Part shown: positions 1 through 8,944 of the stretch, in pieces
How positions within the stretch are numbered: position 1 is the stretch's first letter
Layout: every line of letters begins with the position of its first letter
Source of the DNA: Kutzneria kofuensis
GTDB lineage: Bacteria > Actinomycetota > Actinomycetes > Mycobacteriales > Pseudonocardiaceae
Reading direction: 5' to 3'
NCBI RefSeq assembly: GCF_014203355.1
Contig: NZ_JACHIR010000001.1
Span: 1,614,038-1,678,037, forward strand
DNA length: 64,000 bases
Made by a program: the position numbers and the translations under genes
Notes under the pieces: generated by a model
Told to the model about the DNA's origin: nothing
The model's database searches: none
Seen by the model: the letters and a program-made list of their open reading frames with translations, nothing else

Positions 1-538
1 GATGGTCGGGGGCGCGGCCGATCCAGCGGACGAGCCGATAGCCCGCAGGCGGGGAGACGTCCCAGACGGCCGGATCGACCTCGGCGAACTCGAGGAGCTG
101 GAAGACGGAGGTGTTGACGGTCCGGAAACCCAGCGCGGCGGCGAAGCGGGCCCCCGGGGAGTTGGACTCGACGCGCGAGACCTCGGCGATCAGGCGGCCG
201 CGTTGCCGCAATACGGAAGCGGCAGTGCGCAGCAGCTGGGTTCCGATGCCACGGCGGCGTAACTCGGGGTGCACGACGAGCCGGATCATGCTCAGGTGCT
301 CGTTGCCGTCGACGGGCAACTGGGCGGCGAAGGCGCCGGCCAGCCGGCCGTCGACGCGCGCGGTCCAGAACAGGCGTTCGCCGAGATCGACGTCGGGATC
401 GCGGAGCCGGGCGAGCACGGTCTCCCGGGTCGGCGGCGCGACGTTCGGGTAGTCGGCCCGGGAAACCGCCAGGTGCAGCTCGTGGTGCTCGTCGAGGTCG
501 GCGGCGAAGGCGTCGACGAGCCGGATGTCCGGCGTCAC
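1..538 (-). CDS. GNAT-family N-acetyltransferase, 3' end beyond window
   Basis: This is a GCN5-related N-acetyltransferase; such enzymes move an acetyl group from acetyl-CoA to an amine, and the substrate here is unknown. About 179 residues are visible and the C-terminus runs off the left edge. The acetyl-CoA loop is clear in VHPELRRRGIGTQLL, followed by the usual ESNSPGARFAAALGF segment. The GTG start at 538 overlaps the stop of the upstream GNAT gene (GTGA), so the two are translationally coupled. The N-terminal half is poorly conserved, which allows a two-GNAT-fold protein of the mycothiol-synthase kind, but the missing C-terminus prevents a decision. Confidence 0.75.
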   Translation of the reverse strand, partial: MTPDIRLVDAFAADLDEHHELHLAVSRADYPNVAPPTRETVLARLRDPDVDLGERLFWTARVDGRLAGAFAAQLPVDGNEHLSMIRLVVHPELRRRGIGTQLLRTAASVLRQRGRLIAEVSRVESNSPGARFAAALGFRTVNTSVFQLLEFAEVDPAVWDVSPPAGYRLVRWIGRAPDH

Positions 539-1059
539 GGCTCGATGATCCACGTGTCGAGCCGCAGCGACCGGCCCTTCGACTGCACCTCCACGGGCGC
601 GGCGTCGCTGAGCCGGGCCCCGAGCGCCTTGGCCACGGCCACGCTGGCGGCGTTCTCCGCCTCGATCTCCAGCAGCACGTGCGGCAACCCGACGGTGCGC
701 AGCGCGAACTCGGTGATCACCTGGGTGGCGCGGACGGCGATGCCCTGCCGGCGGTGCCGCTTGCCCACGACGTAGCCGACCATGCACAGCGCGGGCCGCA
801 GGAACACCATGCCCAGCGGCACGTCCTCGCCCGGACGGGTGATGGCCAGGTGCAGCCGGTTCTCCTCGGCCCGGGTCCGGCGCATCGTCGCCAGGTACTC
901 CCGCGCGGCGGCCAGGTCGAACGGCGAGGCGATGGGCGTGCGCAGCGCCACATCCGGGTCGTCGAACAGGTCGACCATCACGGGCAGGTCGGCGTCGCTG
1001 AAATCCCGCAGCAGCAGGCCGTTCCCGCTGATGACCAACGGCGAGGCGAACGGGTTCAT
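535..1059 (-). CDS. GNAT-family N-acetyltransferase
   Basis: A 174-residue acetyltransferase of the RimJ/RimL type. It begins with the pattern LRDFSDADLPVMVDLFDDPDV, has the core strand GYVVGKRHRRQGIA (acetyl-CoA pyrophosphate loop) and ends with the EIEAENAASVAVAKALGA segment typical of family members that acetylate proteins or antibiotics. The ATG at 1059 is chosen because the conserved N-terminus starts within a few residues of it; a longer reading frame upstream overlaps the divergent hydrolase gene. It is the first gene of a two-GNAT operon, overlapping the next start by 4 bases. The substrate cannot be read from sequence. Confidence 0.8.
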   Translation of the reverse strand: MNPFASPLVISGNGLLLRDFSDADLPVMVDLFDDPDVALRTPIASPFDLAAAREYLATMRRTRAEENRLHLAITRPGEDVPLGMVFLRPALCMVGYVVGKRHRRQGIAVRATQVITEFALRTVGLPHVLLEIEAENAASVAVAKALGARLSDAAPVEVQSKGRSLRLDTWIIEP

Positions 1060-1122
1060 ACCGCAACAATGCCAGAGATACCGGTTCGACATCGGCCGGA
1101 CGATGCTGCACGATCGGGCCTC

Positions 1123-2679
1123 ATGCGCTTCATCGTGGACACCGACGTGCGGGTCGTTACCAGGGACGGCACGGCGCTGGCCACGAACGTCTGGCGGCCC
1201 GCGGACGAACGCCCGGCCCCGGTTCTGTTGCTGCGCACCCCGTACGGCAAGGACGACATCGCCAGCTACGGCGGCAACCGGCCGAACCTGTTCGCCCTGC
1301 TGGAGGCCGGCTACGCGGTGGTGATCCAGTGCTGCCGGGGCACCGCCCGCTCCGAGGGCGTGCACGTCCCGCACGAGACGGAGGCCGCCGACAGCGCGGA
1401 CACGATCGCCTGGCTGCGCGAACAGCCTTGGTGTGACGGCAACATCGGCGGCTTCGGCGCGTCGTACCAGGGCGCGGTGCAGTGGCAGTCGGCGGAGTTG
1501 TTGCAGGCAGTGGCCCCGACGTTCGCCACCGCCGACTTCTACCTGGCCCCGTGGTACTCCCCCGGCGGCGCGATGTCACTGCACACCGTGCTCACGTGGA
1601 TCACCGCCAACGCCGCCGGCGAGGCGCTCAAAGCCGGCGCGGTCGCCGACCTGCCGGAGATCATGCGGCAGCAGTACGACACGCTGCCGACCCGTGACCA
1701 CCCCGTGCTGGCGAAGCATTTCCCTTGGCTGGACACGGTTTTCGACCACCCCGAGCACGACGGCTACTGGCAGCGGCTCGCCCCGGCGGCGAAGGCGCCC
1801 GCGTTGAGCGTCGGCGGCTGGTACGACGTCTTCGTCAACGAGACCGTTCGCGGCCACAACGAGCGTCTGGTCATCGGGCCGTGGACGCACCTGAGCACCG
1901 ATTACCGCAGCGCCAACCTCACCGACGCGCACCTGCGGTTCTTCGACCAGTGGCTGCGCGGCAAGCCGGACGACTCCGCGCCGGTGCGGATCTTCGTGAT
2001 GGGGATCGACCAGTGGCGTGACGAGCAGGCGTGGCCGTTACCCGACACCCGGCGGATGGACTACTTCCTCGGCGACGGAACGCTTTCCGGCACTGTGCTG
2101 TCGTCCGGCTCGCTGACGTACCGATACGACCCGCTGGACCCCGTGCCCACCATCGGCGGCAACACCCTCGCCGCCGACGCCGGCCCGCGCGACCAGCGGC
2201 CCGTCGAAGCGCGCGAGGACGTGCTGTGCTTCACCGGCCCGCCGCTGACCGATCCGCTGGAGGTCACCGGGCACGTGTCGTTGACGCTGTTCGTGTCCAG
2301 TTCCGCTGTCGACACGGATTTCATGGGCAAGCTCGTCGACGTGCACCCCGACGGCACCGCGATCAACCTGTGCGAGGGCATGCTTCGTGCCCGGTACCGG
2401 CATTCACTGTCCGCGCCGGAACTGCTGACGCCGGGCCGGGTGTACGAGCTGACCCTGGACCTTTCCGTGACGTCGAACGTGTTCCTGCCCGGCCACCGGA
2501 TCCGGTTGGAGGTGGCCAGCAGCAACTTCCCGCGCTACGACCGGAATCCCAACACCGGTGGGGTGGTCGCGGCCGCTGGTGCGGCGGATGTGGTGGTCGC
2601 GGAGAACACGGTGCACTTCGGGGCGGCCCGGCCGAGTCGGCTCTCGTTGCCGGTGATCGACCGCGTCACTTCCACGTGA
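1123..2679 (+). CDS. CocE/NonD-family serine hydrolase
   Basis: A 518-residue alpha/beta hydrolase of the X-Pro dipeptidyl-peptidase / cocaine-esterase family. The nucleophile elbow is GGFGASYQG near residue 115. The acid and base are probably in GGWYDVFVN and GPWTH. The C-terminal 220 residues form the jelly-roll domain, including the family pattern FLPGHRIRLEVASSNFPRYDRN near its end. The family cleaves esters or amides, and many members are peptidases or acylases; the substrate here is unknown. No signal peptide is visible, so it is probably cytoplasmic. Where many relatives have DVRG before the nucleophile, this one has QCCRG. It converges on, and overlaps by 14 bases, the nitroreductase gene. 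The start is chosen where family homology begins; the ribosome binding site is weak. Confidence 0.85.
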   Translation: MRFIVDTDVRVVTRDGTALATNVWRPADERPAPVLLLRTPYGKDDIASYGGNRPNLFALLEAGYAVVIQCCRGTARSEGVHVPHETEAADSADTIAWLREQPWCDGNIGGFGASYQGAVQWQSAELLQAVAPTFATADFYLAPWYSPGGAMSLHTVLTWITANAAGEALKAGAVADLPEIMRQQYDTLPTRDHPVLAKHFPWLDTVFDHPEHDGYWQRLAPAAKAPALSVGGWYDVFVNETVRGHNERLVIGPWTHLSTDYRSANLTDAHLRFFDQWLRGKPDDSAPVRIFVMGIDQWRDEQAWPLPDTRRMDYFLGDGTLSGTVLSSGSLTYRYDPLDPVPTIGGNTLAADAGPRDQRPVEAREDVLCFTGPPLTDPLEVTGHVSLTLFVSSSAVDTDFMGKLVDVHPDGTAINLCEGMLRARYRHSLSAPELLTPGRVYELTLDLSVTSNVFLPGHRIRLEVASSNFPRYDRNPNTGGVVAAAGAADVVVAENTVHFGAARPSRLSLPVIDRVTST

Positions 2680-3250
2680 CCAGTTCCTCCAACGGCTTCC
2701 GCCGGGCGGCCAGGCGCGCCACCGGCACCTTCGGGTCGTCGTCGGAGTAGCCCAGCGTCATGATCCCCGACAGGCCGACGTCCTCGGGCAGGCCGACGAC
2801 CTCCGCCAACCCCTCCGCGTGCGGGCCGAAGAAGCCGGTGGCCAGGCCCTCGTTGGCCGCGGCCAGCTGCAGCATCGCCAGCAGGCTGCCGCTGTCGAAC
2901 CACCAGAACGGCACCGGCCAGCCGATCTCGTTGCCGTTCTCGTCGAGCTTGTCGGGTTGCTGGTAGCGCTCGTGGTAGGAGTCCTCGCGCACGCCGACGA
3001 CCACCAGCACCGGGGCGACCGAGATCCACGGCTCCATGCCGGCCTCCAGGTACACCGGCTCGGCCAGGTCGGCGACCTTGCGCCGGAGCCCCGGGTCGGT
3101 GATCACGATCAGCCGGTGCCCCTGGCTGAACCCGGCGCTGGGCGCGCGGTGCACCACCTTCACGACCCGGCGCAGCACGTCCTCGGGCACCGGGTCGGGG
3201 CGGTAGCTGCGCACCATCCGGCGGGCGCGGAGCACATCGGCGAAGTCCAC
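2666..3250 (-). CDS. Nitroreductase-family FMN oxidoreductase
   Basis: A 194-residue flavoprotein of the nitroreductase superfamily, which uses FMN and NAD(P)H to reduce nitro groups, quinones or enones. The FMN phosphate-binding N-terminus is RARRMVRSYRPDPVP; the central APSAGFSQGHRLIVI and the GLATGFFGPH segments are family hallmarks. The GTG at 3250 is preferred because GAGGAG lies about 7 bases upstream, between the stop of the methyltransferase gene (3261) and this start, making a tight operon. An upstream ATG would overlap the methyltransferase. The 3' end overlaps the convergent hydrolase gene by 14 bases. Confidence 0.85.
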   Translation of the reverse strand: MDFADVLRARRMVRSYRPDPVPEDVLRRVVKVVHRAPSAGFSQGHRLIVITDPGLRRKVADLAEPVYLEAGMEPWISVAPVLVVVGVREDSYHERYQQPDKLDENGNEIGWPVPFWWFDSGSLLAMLQLAAANEGLATGFFGPHAEGLAEVVGLPEDVGLSGIMTLGYSDDDPKVPVARLAARRKPLEELVTWK

Positions 3251-3260
3251 GGGCGTCTCC

Positions 3261-4079
3261 TCACGAGCGGGGCCAGGCGCCTTCAGCATGCCGACGGCGC
3301 GCACCGCCGCCAAGACGTTCGTCCGGTGACGCCCCTTTCCCTTGCCCCGAACGGGCAGTGATCAGCACCGAATGCTTGCGGATACGGACAACCCCGCGCC
3401 CGGCGACCTCGTGGTGCAGCGCGGACAACTCCTCGTCGGTCAGATCGCGGTCCACGCAGCTGGCCAGGTACGCCACCACCGGCTCGGCGGTCGGCACGAC
3501 GAGCTCGTCCTCGTAGCGGATCATGTCGATGTCGTCGAAACCGCCGCTCAGCAAGGCGTTCGCGTTCTCGGCCCGGAACGAGAGGGCGGCGGCCTCCGGG
3601 AACGACATCGGCAGGTCGACCTTCGTGGCGATCTCCCACAGCTCCGCCATGTGGCCGCCGCCGTTGGTGGTCGCGACGAGCCAACCGCCGGGACGCAGCA
3701 CTCTCCGCAGCTCGGCGACGGCGTGGGCCGGCTCGTCGACGTGATAGAGCATGTGGCAGGCGATGGCGCCGTCGAACGTTCCGGCGGGGAAGGGCAGGGC
3801 GTCGGCGCTGCACCGGGCCGGCGCGAATCCCTTGCCCCGCAAGGCGGTGCACATCGCGGCGGAGAAGTCCGTCGGCACGAGGTCGATCTCCGGAACGAAA
3901 GGCCAGAGCGCTCCGGTGCCGGCGCCGACTTCCAGCACGCGCTGGCCCGAGCGCAGCGGCAGACGTTCGCGGACCCAGTCGTGCCAGGGCTGCGGATCCG
4001 TGCCGTAGCCGTGCAGGGCGATCCGGGCGGCGAGCTTGTCGGTGCTCCGGTACTGGCTCAGCGCGTGGGCAGCAGTCAC
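3261..4079 (-). CDS. Class I SAM-dependent methyltransferase
   Basis: A 272-residue methyltransferase of the UbiE/Methyltransf_11 type. Motif I is VLEVGAGTGALWPF (SAM glycine loop), followed by the acidic VPTDFSAAM, then DALPFPAGTFDGAIACHMLYHV and LRRVLRPGGWLVATT, in canonical order over residues 45-145. The C-terminal 30 residues are basic, low in conservation and run over the ribosome binding site of the following nitroreductase gene, so the two are probably co-transcribed. The acceptor substrate is unknown. Confidence 0.85.
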   Translation of the reverse strand: MTAAHALSQYRSTDKLAARIALHGYGTDPQPWHDWVRERLPLRSGQRVLEVGAGTGALWPFVPEIDLVPTDFSAAMCTALRGKGFAPARCSADALPFPAGTFDGAIACHMLYHVDEPAHAVAELRRVLRPGGWLVATTNGGGHMAELWEIATKVDLPMSFPEAAALSFRAENANALLSGGFDDIDMIRYEDELVVPTAEPVVAYLASCVDRDLTDEELSALHHEVAGRGVVRIRKHSVLITARSGQGKGASPDERLGGGARRRHAEGAWPRS

Positions 4080-4083
4080 GCCC

Positions 4084-5289
4084 TCACGATGCCATGGCCA
4101 GCCTTCGACCGGCCCAGATCAGCATCGCCAGCTGCACGACGCTGAACAGCACCAGCACGACGAGGCTGGACAGCACGGTCAGGGCGACGCCGACCACCAG
4201 CACCGGCAACGCGAGACCGAGGTAGGCGGCCAGGAACACGCCGGCGAGGACCTCGCCGCGGAGGTCGGGCGGGGCGAGACGGGCGACGGTGCCGACGGCG
4301 GCACGGAAGGTGAGGCCCAGGCCGACGCCGCCGACAACGACGCCGGAGGCGAACAGCAGGGCGCTGCCAGCGAGAACGCTGGCGGGGACGACGAGCAGCG
4401 ACACGGCCATGGCGCCGAGGCCGACGAGCAACTGACGGCGCAGCGGCACGGCGGCGAAGAGCACCTGGGCCAGTGCGGCCGCGGCGAAGACGGACATGGC
4501 GACGAGGCCGCCGACCAGCAGAGAAGCCTCGTGCAGGGAGTGCTGGAGCAGGGTGGGCGCGAGGGAGAGGAACAGGCCGCTGAGCATGTAGCCGGCGAAC
4601 CCGACGGCGGCGGCGCCCCAGAAGGCGGGACGGGCGGAGCGAGGGAGCGACAAGTGCTGCGGACGGTAGCGAGGGCGGCCTTCGTTGCGCTCCACGGTCT
4701 CCGGCACCAGCCACACGGCGGCGGCCGCCACCACGAGCAACACCAGGAAGATCGCGTACGGCACGGTCAGCGGATCCGTCACGTAGCTGGCCAGCAGCCC
4801 GCCGACCAGCGGCCCGAGGCCGAGACCGCCCATGTTGACCATGGCGGAGAGCAGGCCGGCGTCACGGCCGGGATGGGACACGGCCCGCAGCTCGGCGAGG
4901 TGCGCGGTGGCGGTGGCGGTCAGAGCGCCGATGCCGACGCCGCAGACGAACCGGGCGATGATCAGTCCCGGCACCTCGGGCCAGGTCAGGAACACCAGGG
5001 CGGCGAAGGCCTCGGCCAGCGTCGCGGCCAGCACCATGCGCCGCCGGCCGAGCCAGTCGCTGACGTGCCCGATCAGGTACATGCTGGTCACGACGCCGAT
5101 CGCGTACGCGGCGAACACCATGGTGACCACAACCGTGGGGAAGCCGTCGCGTTGCTGGTAGAGCCGGTAGAGCGGGGTCGGCAGGGTGGACAGCGCGAGC
5201 GACAGTGCGAACGCGGCGGCCACCACCCAGAAGCCGCCGCCATGGCCCAGCCGCCGCACCGGGCGAGCGACCATCAGCGTGGAAGTCAT
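4084..5289 (-). CDS. MFS transporter
   Basis: A 401-residue major facilitator protein with about 12 membrane segments. The loop between segments 2 and 3 carries the MFS motif A equivalent HVSDWLGRRRM, and segment 5 has the GVGIGALTATATAHLAEL pattern seen in drug exporters. An ATG at 5289 with GGAG just upstream is preferred; a GTG/ATG 36 bases earlier is possible. It is transcribed away from the LysR gene across an 82-base region holding an inverted repeat, which suggests that the LysR protein controls it. The methyltransferase and nitroreductase genes follow on the same strand, so all three may share control. Confidence 0.85.
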   Translation of the reverse strand: MTSTLMVARPVRRLGHGGGFWVVAAAFALSLALSTLPTPLYRLYQQRDGFPTVVVTMVFAAYAIGVVTSMYLIGHVSDWLGRRRMVLAATLAEAFAALVFLTWPEVPGLIIARFVCGVGIGALTATATAHLAELRAVSHPGRDAGLLSAMVNMGGLGLGPLVGGLLASYVTDPLTVPYAIFLVLLVVAAAAVWLVPETVERNEGRPRYRPQHLSLPRSARPAFWGAAAVGFAGYMLSGLFLSLAPTLLQHSLHEASLLVGGLVAMSVFAAAALAQVLFAAVPLRRQLLVGLGAMAVSLLVVPASVLAGSALLFASGVVVGGVGLGLTFRAAVGTVARLAPPDLRGEVLAGVFLAAYLGLALPVLVVGVALTVLSSLVVLVLFSVVQLAMLIWAGRRLAMAS

Positions 5290-5344
5290 GGCTCCAGCCT
5301 GCGACGCCGTGAGCATCGAGTCCAACGAAAGATGCTGGTGACAG

Positions 5345-5364
5345 TTATCGACCCGATGCGATAA
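5345..5364. promoter_or_regulatory. Inverted repeat in LysR/MFS divergent promoter
   Basis: TTATCG and CGATAA form perfect 6-base arms around an 8-base spacer, 8 bases before the LysR start codon and 56 bases before the MFS start. LysR regulators usually bind such dyads between their own gene and a divergent target; the binding itself is inferred. Confidence 0.5.
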
Positions 5365-5371
5365 TCACGAG

Positions 5372-6274
5372 ATGGAGACGCGTCAGCTGGAGTACTTCGT
5401 CGCGGTCGCCGAGGAGCTGAGCTTCACCCGCGCCGCGCAGCGGCTGCAGGCGGTGCAGTCGACCGTGTCGGCCGGTGTCAAGTCGCTGGAGTCGGACCTG
5501 CGCACGACCCTGTTCGACCGGTCGACCCGCGCCGTTGCGCTCACCCCGGCCGGCGCGGCGTTCCTCCCCGAGGCGAAGGCCGCCCTCGCGCAGCTGGATC
5601 GCGCGAAGGCCGTCGTGCAGGAGGCCGGCGCCGGGCTGCGGGGCAGCCTGCGCATCGGCACCATGATCAGCGTCGGCTCCCTCGACCTGCCCGGCCTGCT
5701 CGGCGCGTTCCACCGCCGGTATCCGCTGGTCGACCTGCACCTGACGATGTCGACCACCGGCTCGACCGGCCTGGCCGAGGACGTCCGCGCCGGCCGGCTC
5801 GACGCCGCGCTGTTGGGGCTGCCGCCCTCGGAGCTGGCCGGGCTGCGGGCCCGCCGGCTGAGCCACCACTCCTACGTCGTGCTGGTGCCGGCCGAGCACC
5901 GGCTCGCCGCCCGGGCCGCCGTGACGATCACCGACCTGGCCGGCGAGGATTTTGTCGACACGCCAAGGGGTTTCGGCAACCGGATCGCGGTCGAGCGGGC
6001 CTTCGAGGCGGTCGGCAAGCCCCGACGGGTGGTGGCCGAGGTCTCCGACCTACGGCTCGTGCCGGACTACGTGCGCGCCGGGCTGGGCATCGCCGTCGTG
6101 CCGGACCTGGAGATCGTCCGCGCGCCCGACCTGGTGCGGATCGAACTGCTGGACGCGTCGGTGGAGTGGCTGGTGACGCTGGTGTGGCTGGCCGACCACC
6201 GGCCCAGCCGGGCGTTGAGCACACTGCTGGGACTGGTCGAAGTCATGTTGACGGCCGGCGGCGACGGCGAATAG
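5372..6274 (+). CDS. LysR-family transcriptional regulator
   Basis: A 300-residue LysR-type regulator. Residues 1-60 are the winged helix-turn-helix: METRQLEYFVAVAEELSFTR, then AAQRLQAVQSTVSAGVKSLE, a standard LysR recognition region. The rest is the two-lobed ligand-binding domain beginning at GSLRIGTM. It lies divergent to the MFS gene with a dyad between them, and its own start lies directly at the dyad, so autoregulation is likely. The inducer is unknown. The downstream molybdenum hydroxylase genes start 11 bases after its stop and could be part of the same transcript. Confidence 0.9.
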   Translation: METRQLEYFVAVAEELSFTRAAQRLQAVQSTVSAGVKSLESDLRTTLFDRSTRAVALTPAGAAFLPEAKAALAQLDRAKAVVQEAGAGLRGSLRIGTMISVGSLDLPGLLGAFHRRYPLVDLHLTMSTTGSTGLAEDVRAGRLDAALLGLPPSELAGLRARRLSHHSYVVLVPAEHRLAARAAVTITDLAGEDFVDTPRGFGNRIAVERAFEAVGKPRRVVAEVSDLRLVPDYVRAGLGIAVVPDLEIVRAPDLVRIELLDASVEWLVTLVWLADHRPSRALSTLLGLVEVMLTAGGDGE

Positions 6275-6285
6275 CGTTTCCGCGG

Positions 6286-6780
6286 GTGAGCGACGAGACG
6301 TTCCGGCTGCTGGTCAACGGCGCCGAGGTGACGGTCGAGGCCGACCGCGACACCCCGTTGCTGTACGCGTTACGCAACCAGCTGGGCCTGAAGGGCACGC
6401 GGTTCGGCTGCGGCCTCGGGTTGTGCGGGTCCTGCAACGTGGTCGTGGACGGGCGGGCCGTGCACTCGTGCGACACTCCACTGTGGTCGGTCGAGGGCAA
6501 GGAAGTCGTGACCGTGGAGGGGCTCGGCGACACGCCCCTGCAACGCGCCATGATCGACGAGCAGGCGGCGCAGTGCGGCTACTGCGTGTCCGGCGTCGTG
6601 ATGACGGCGACCGCCCTGCTGGCCAGGAACTCCTCGCCGTCGGAGACCGAGGTTCGCCAAGCCCTGGACGACAACCTGTGCCGCTGCGGCGCGCACAACC
6701 GGATGGTCCGGGCCGTGGTGAAGGCCGCCCGAATCGAGGCTGCCCGGACCGAGGCTGCCCAGACAGAGGCAGCACGGTGA
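6286..6780 (+). CDS. Molybdenum hydroxylase small subunit, two [2Fe-2S] clusters
   Basis: A 164-residue electron-transfer subunit of the xanthine dehydrogenase/aldehyde oxidase family. Residues 1-75 are a plant-type ferredoxin with FGCGLGLCGSCNVVVDG; residues 85-150 hold the second cluster motif QCGYCVSG and CRCGAHNRM. The GTG at 6286 fits the start of the ferredoxin fold. The last 17 residues are a small alanine/glutamate repeat (ARTEAAQTEAAR) made by near-copies of a 15-base unit, absent from most relatives. The stop overlaps the GTG of the large subunit (GTGA). No FAD subunit gene is present next to it, the arrangement known from isoquinoline and nicotinate dehydrogenases. Confidence 0.9.
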   Translation: MSDETFRLLVNGAEVTVEADRDTPLLYALRNQLGLKGTRFGCGLGLCGSCNVVVDGRAVHSCDTPLWSVEGKEVVTVEGLGDTPLQRAMIDEQAAQCGYCVSGVVMTATALLARNSSPSETEVRQALDDNLCRCGAHNRMVRAVVKAARIEAARTEAAQTEAAR

Positions 6781-8831
6781 TCCCGCCCAATCTGGCGACG
6801 AATCCGCGGCTGTCGCACTGGATTTCCGTGCACCCCGACGGCACGATCGACGTCCGTTGCGGGAAAGTCGAGCTGGGACAGGGCATTCTGACCGCATTGG
6901 CGCAGATTGCCGCCGATGAGCTGGATGTCGACTACGGCCGGATCCGCATGGTGCCGCTGACCACCGATTCCAGCCCGGACGAGGCGCTGACCGCCGGCAG
7001 CCGCTCGATCGAGCACTCCGGCGCCGCCCTGCGCCAGGTCGGCGCCGAGGTCCGGGCCGTCTTCCTTGCCGCCGCCGCAAGGGTTCTGGGGACCGATTCG
7101 CTGTCCGTCGTCGACGGCGTGATCAACGGCACGGTCAGCTACTGGGACCTGCTCGACGACGTCGACCTGGACGTGGAAGCGACCGGCAACGTCTCGCCGA
7201 AACCCGTTGCCGAGCGGCGAATCGTCGGCACCAGCCCGGCCCGGCTGGACATTCCCGACAAGGTGTACGGCCGTCCGCGGTTCATCCATGACCTGTCGCT
7301 GCCCGGCATGCTCTACGGCCGTGTCGTCCGGCCGCCGTCCCGTGGCGCTACCCTGGTTTCGTTGGATGCCAACGAGGCCCTCGCCCTGAACGGCGTCGTC
7401 GATGTGGTGCGGGACGGCGACTTCCTCGGCGTGATCGCCACCCGCGAGGAGATCGCCCTGCGCGCCAAGGAGTTGCTGCGCTGCGAGTGGACCGAGCGGG
7501 ACAGCCTGCCGGATGTCGATGCCCTGTCGGAGTTCCTGATGTCCCGGCGCACCGAGGACGTCACTCTCGTCGATGAGTCCACTGAGGACTCCGGCACCAC
7601 GACCGTCAGCGCCGTGTATTCAAGGCCGTATCTGGCCCACGCCTCCATGGCGCCGTCCTGTGGCATCGCCCGCTGGGACGGCGACAAGCTGGAGCTGTGG
7701 TCGCACAGCCAGGGCGTCTACCACCTGCGCAAGGACATCTGCCGGACGCTCGGCGTCGCCGTCGACCAGGTCACCGTGCACCACGTCGAGGGCGCCGGCG
7801 CGTATGGCCACAACGGCGCCGACGATGCCGCCTACGACGCCGTGCTTCTGGCGAGGGCGGTCAACGGGCGACCCGTGCAGGTGGTCTGGTCCCGTGCCGA
7901 CGAACTCGGCTGGGCCCCTTTCGGTGCCGCGATGGCGATCCGAATCGAGGCCGACCTCGACGCGGCGGGCGAGATCACGGCCTGGCGGCACGACGTCTAC
8001 AGCAACGGCCACGTCTCACGGCCGGGCGTGTTCGACGTGCCGTCCTTGCTCGGCGCGCAACTACGGACCGGTGCTTCCCCACCGGTGTCGATGGACCCGC
8101 CATTCGCCGGCGGCGGCGGGTCCGAGCGCAATTCCGTTCCGCTGTACAGCTTCCCGGGCCAGCGCGTGGTCAAGCACCGGCTGCTGGAGATGCCGCTGCG
8201 CACCTCGTCGCTACGGTCGCTCGGCGCGTACACCAACATCTTCGCCATCGAGTCCTTTGTGGACGAACTGGCCCTGCGTGCCGGCGCCGACCCCGTCGAC
8301 TACCGCCTGCGGTACCTGGAGGACGAGCGAGCCCACGCCGTGATCAAGGCCGCCGCCGACGCCGCCGGTTGGGCCGATCGGGGCGACGGCTGGGGATTCG
8401 CCTTCGCCCGGTACAGCAACCACGGCGCCTACTGCGCGGTCGTCGCCGAGGTCGAGGCGGAGACGGAGGTCCGGGTCAAGCGGCTCACCCTCGCCGTCGA
8501 CGCCGGCGCCGTGGTCAGCCCCGACGGGCTGCGCAACCAGGTCGAGGGCGGCGCCGTCCAGAGCACCAGCTGGACGGTCAAGGAGCAGGTGCGGTTCGAC
8601 CGGTCCCGCGTCACCAGCACCGACTGGGAGTCCTACCCCATCCTGCGGTTCTCCGAGGTCCCGGCCGTCGACGTCGTCATCGTCGACCGCCCCGACCGGC
8701 CCAGCCTCGGGGCCGGCGAGACCGCCCAGGGCCCCACCGCCGCCGCCATCGCCAACGCCCTGCACTCCGCCCTGGGCGTCCGCGTCCGCCACCTCCCCCT
8801 GACCCCGGCCAACATCATCGCCGCCATGTGA
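6777..8831 (+). CDS. Molybdenum hydroxylase large subunit (IorB-like)
   Basis: A 684-residue molybdopterin-binding subunit of the xanthine dehydrogenase family. The N-terminal VRCGKVELGQGILTALAQI segment is typical of isoquinoline 1-oxidoreductase-like enzymes. The invariant catalytic glutamate is in SLGAGETAQGPTAAAIANAL near the C-terminus. The enzyme would hydroxylate an aldehyde or N-heterocycle with water as oxygen source; the true substrate is unknown. No FAD subunit, XdhC-type chaperone or cofactor gene is nearby, so electrons may pass to another acceptor. It converges on the LacI gene; an inverted-repeat element begins 6 bases after its stop. Confidence 0.88.
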   Translation: MIPPNLATNPRLSHWISVHPDGTIDVRCGKVELGQGILTALAQIAADELDVDYGRIRMVPLTTDSSPDEALTAGSRSIEHSGAALRQVGAEVRAVFLAAAARVLGTDSLSVVDGVINGTVSYWDLLDDVDLDVEATGNVSPKPVAERRIVGTSPARLDIPDKVYGRPRFIHDLSLPGMLYGRVVRPPSRGATLVSLDANEALALNGVVDVVRDGDFLGVIATREEIALRAKELLRCEWTERDSLPDVDALSEFLMSRRTEDVTLVDESTEDSGTTTVSAVYSRPYLAHASMAPSCGIARWDGDKLELWSHSQGVYHLRKDICRTLGVAVDQVTVHHVEGAGAYGHNGADDAAYDAVLLARAVNGRPVQVVWSRADELGWAPFGAAMAIRIEADLDAAGEITAWRHDVYSNGHVSRPGVFDVPSLLGAQLRTGASPPVSMDPPFAGGGGSERNSVPLYSFPGQRVVKHRLLEMPLRTSSLRSLGAYTNIFAIESFVDELALRAGADPVDYRLRYLEDERAHAVIKAAADAAGWADRGDGWGFAFARYSNHGAYCAVVAEVEAETEVRVKRLTLAVDAGAVVSPDGLRNQVEGGAVQSTSWTVKEQVRFDRSRVTSTDWESYPILRFSEVPAVDVVIVDRPDRPSLGAGETAQGPTAAAIANALHSALGVRVRHLPLTPANIIAAM

Positions 8832-8836
8832 CCCCG

Positions 8837-8944
8837 GCGAGTCGCGCTCTGGGACCCACCGAATGTAGGTTTCCGACAGAACTGAGCCTCGGGGCTCAGT
8901 TCTGCCCCGTCCTTGCATTCGGTGGGTCTGAGAGCGCGACTCGC
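8837..8944. terminator. Convergent-junction inverted-repeat element, copy A
   Basis: A long hairpin between the molybdenum hydroxylase and LacI genes. Outer arms GCGAGTCGCGCTCT (8837-8850) and AGAGCGCGACTCGC (8931-8944) are perfect; the next arms GACCCACCGAATG (8853-8865) and CATTCGGTGGGTC (8916-8928) are also perfect; an inner 12-base stem (8877-8888 with 8893-8904) closes on TCGG. Position and symmetry suggest a bidirectional terminator. The LacI stop codon (8896-8898) lies inside it. Related copies lie at 44463-44570 and, as a half copy, at 12644-12680. Confidence 0.75.

Noticed and set aside
4036..5364. A 442-codon open frame on the + strand opposite the MFS gene.
   Set aside because: It is a Gly/Glu/His/Arg-rich antisense shadow of the MFS gene with no recognisable fold.
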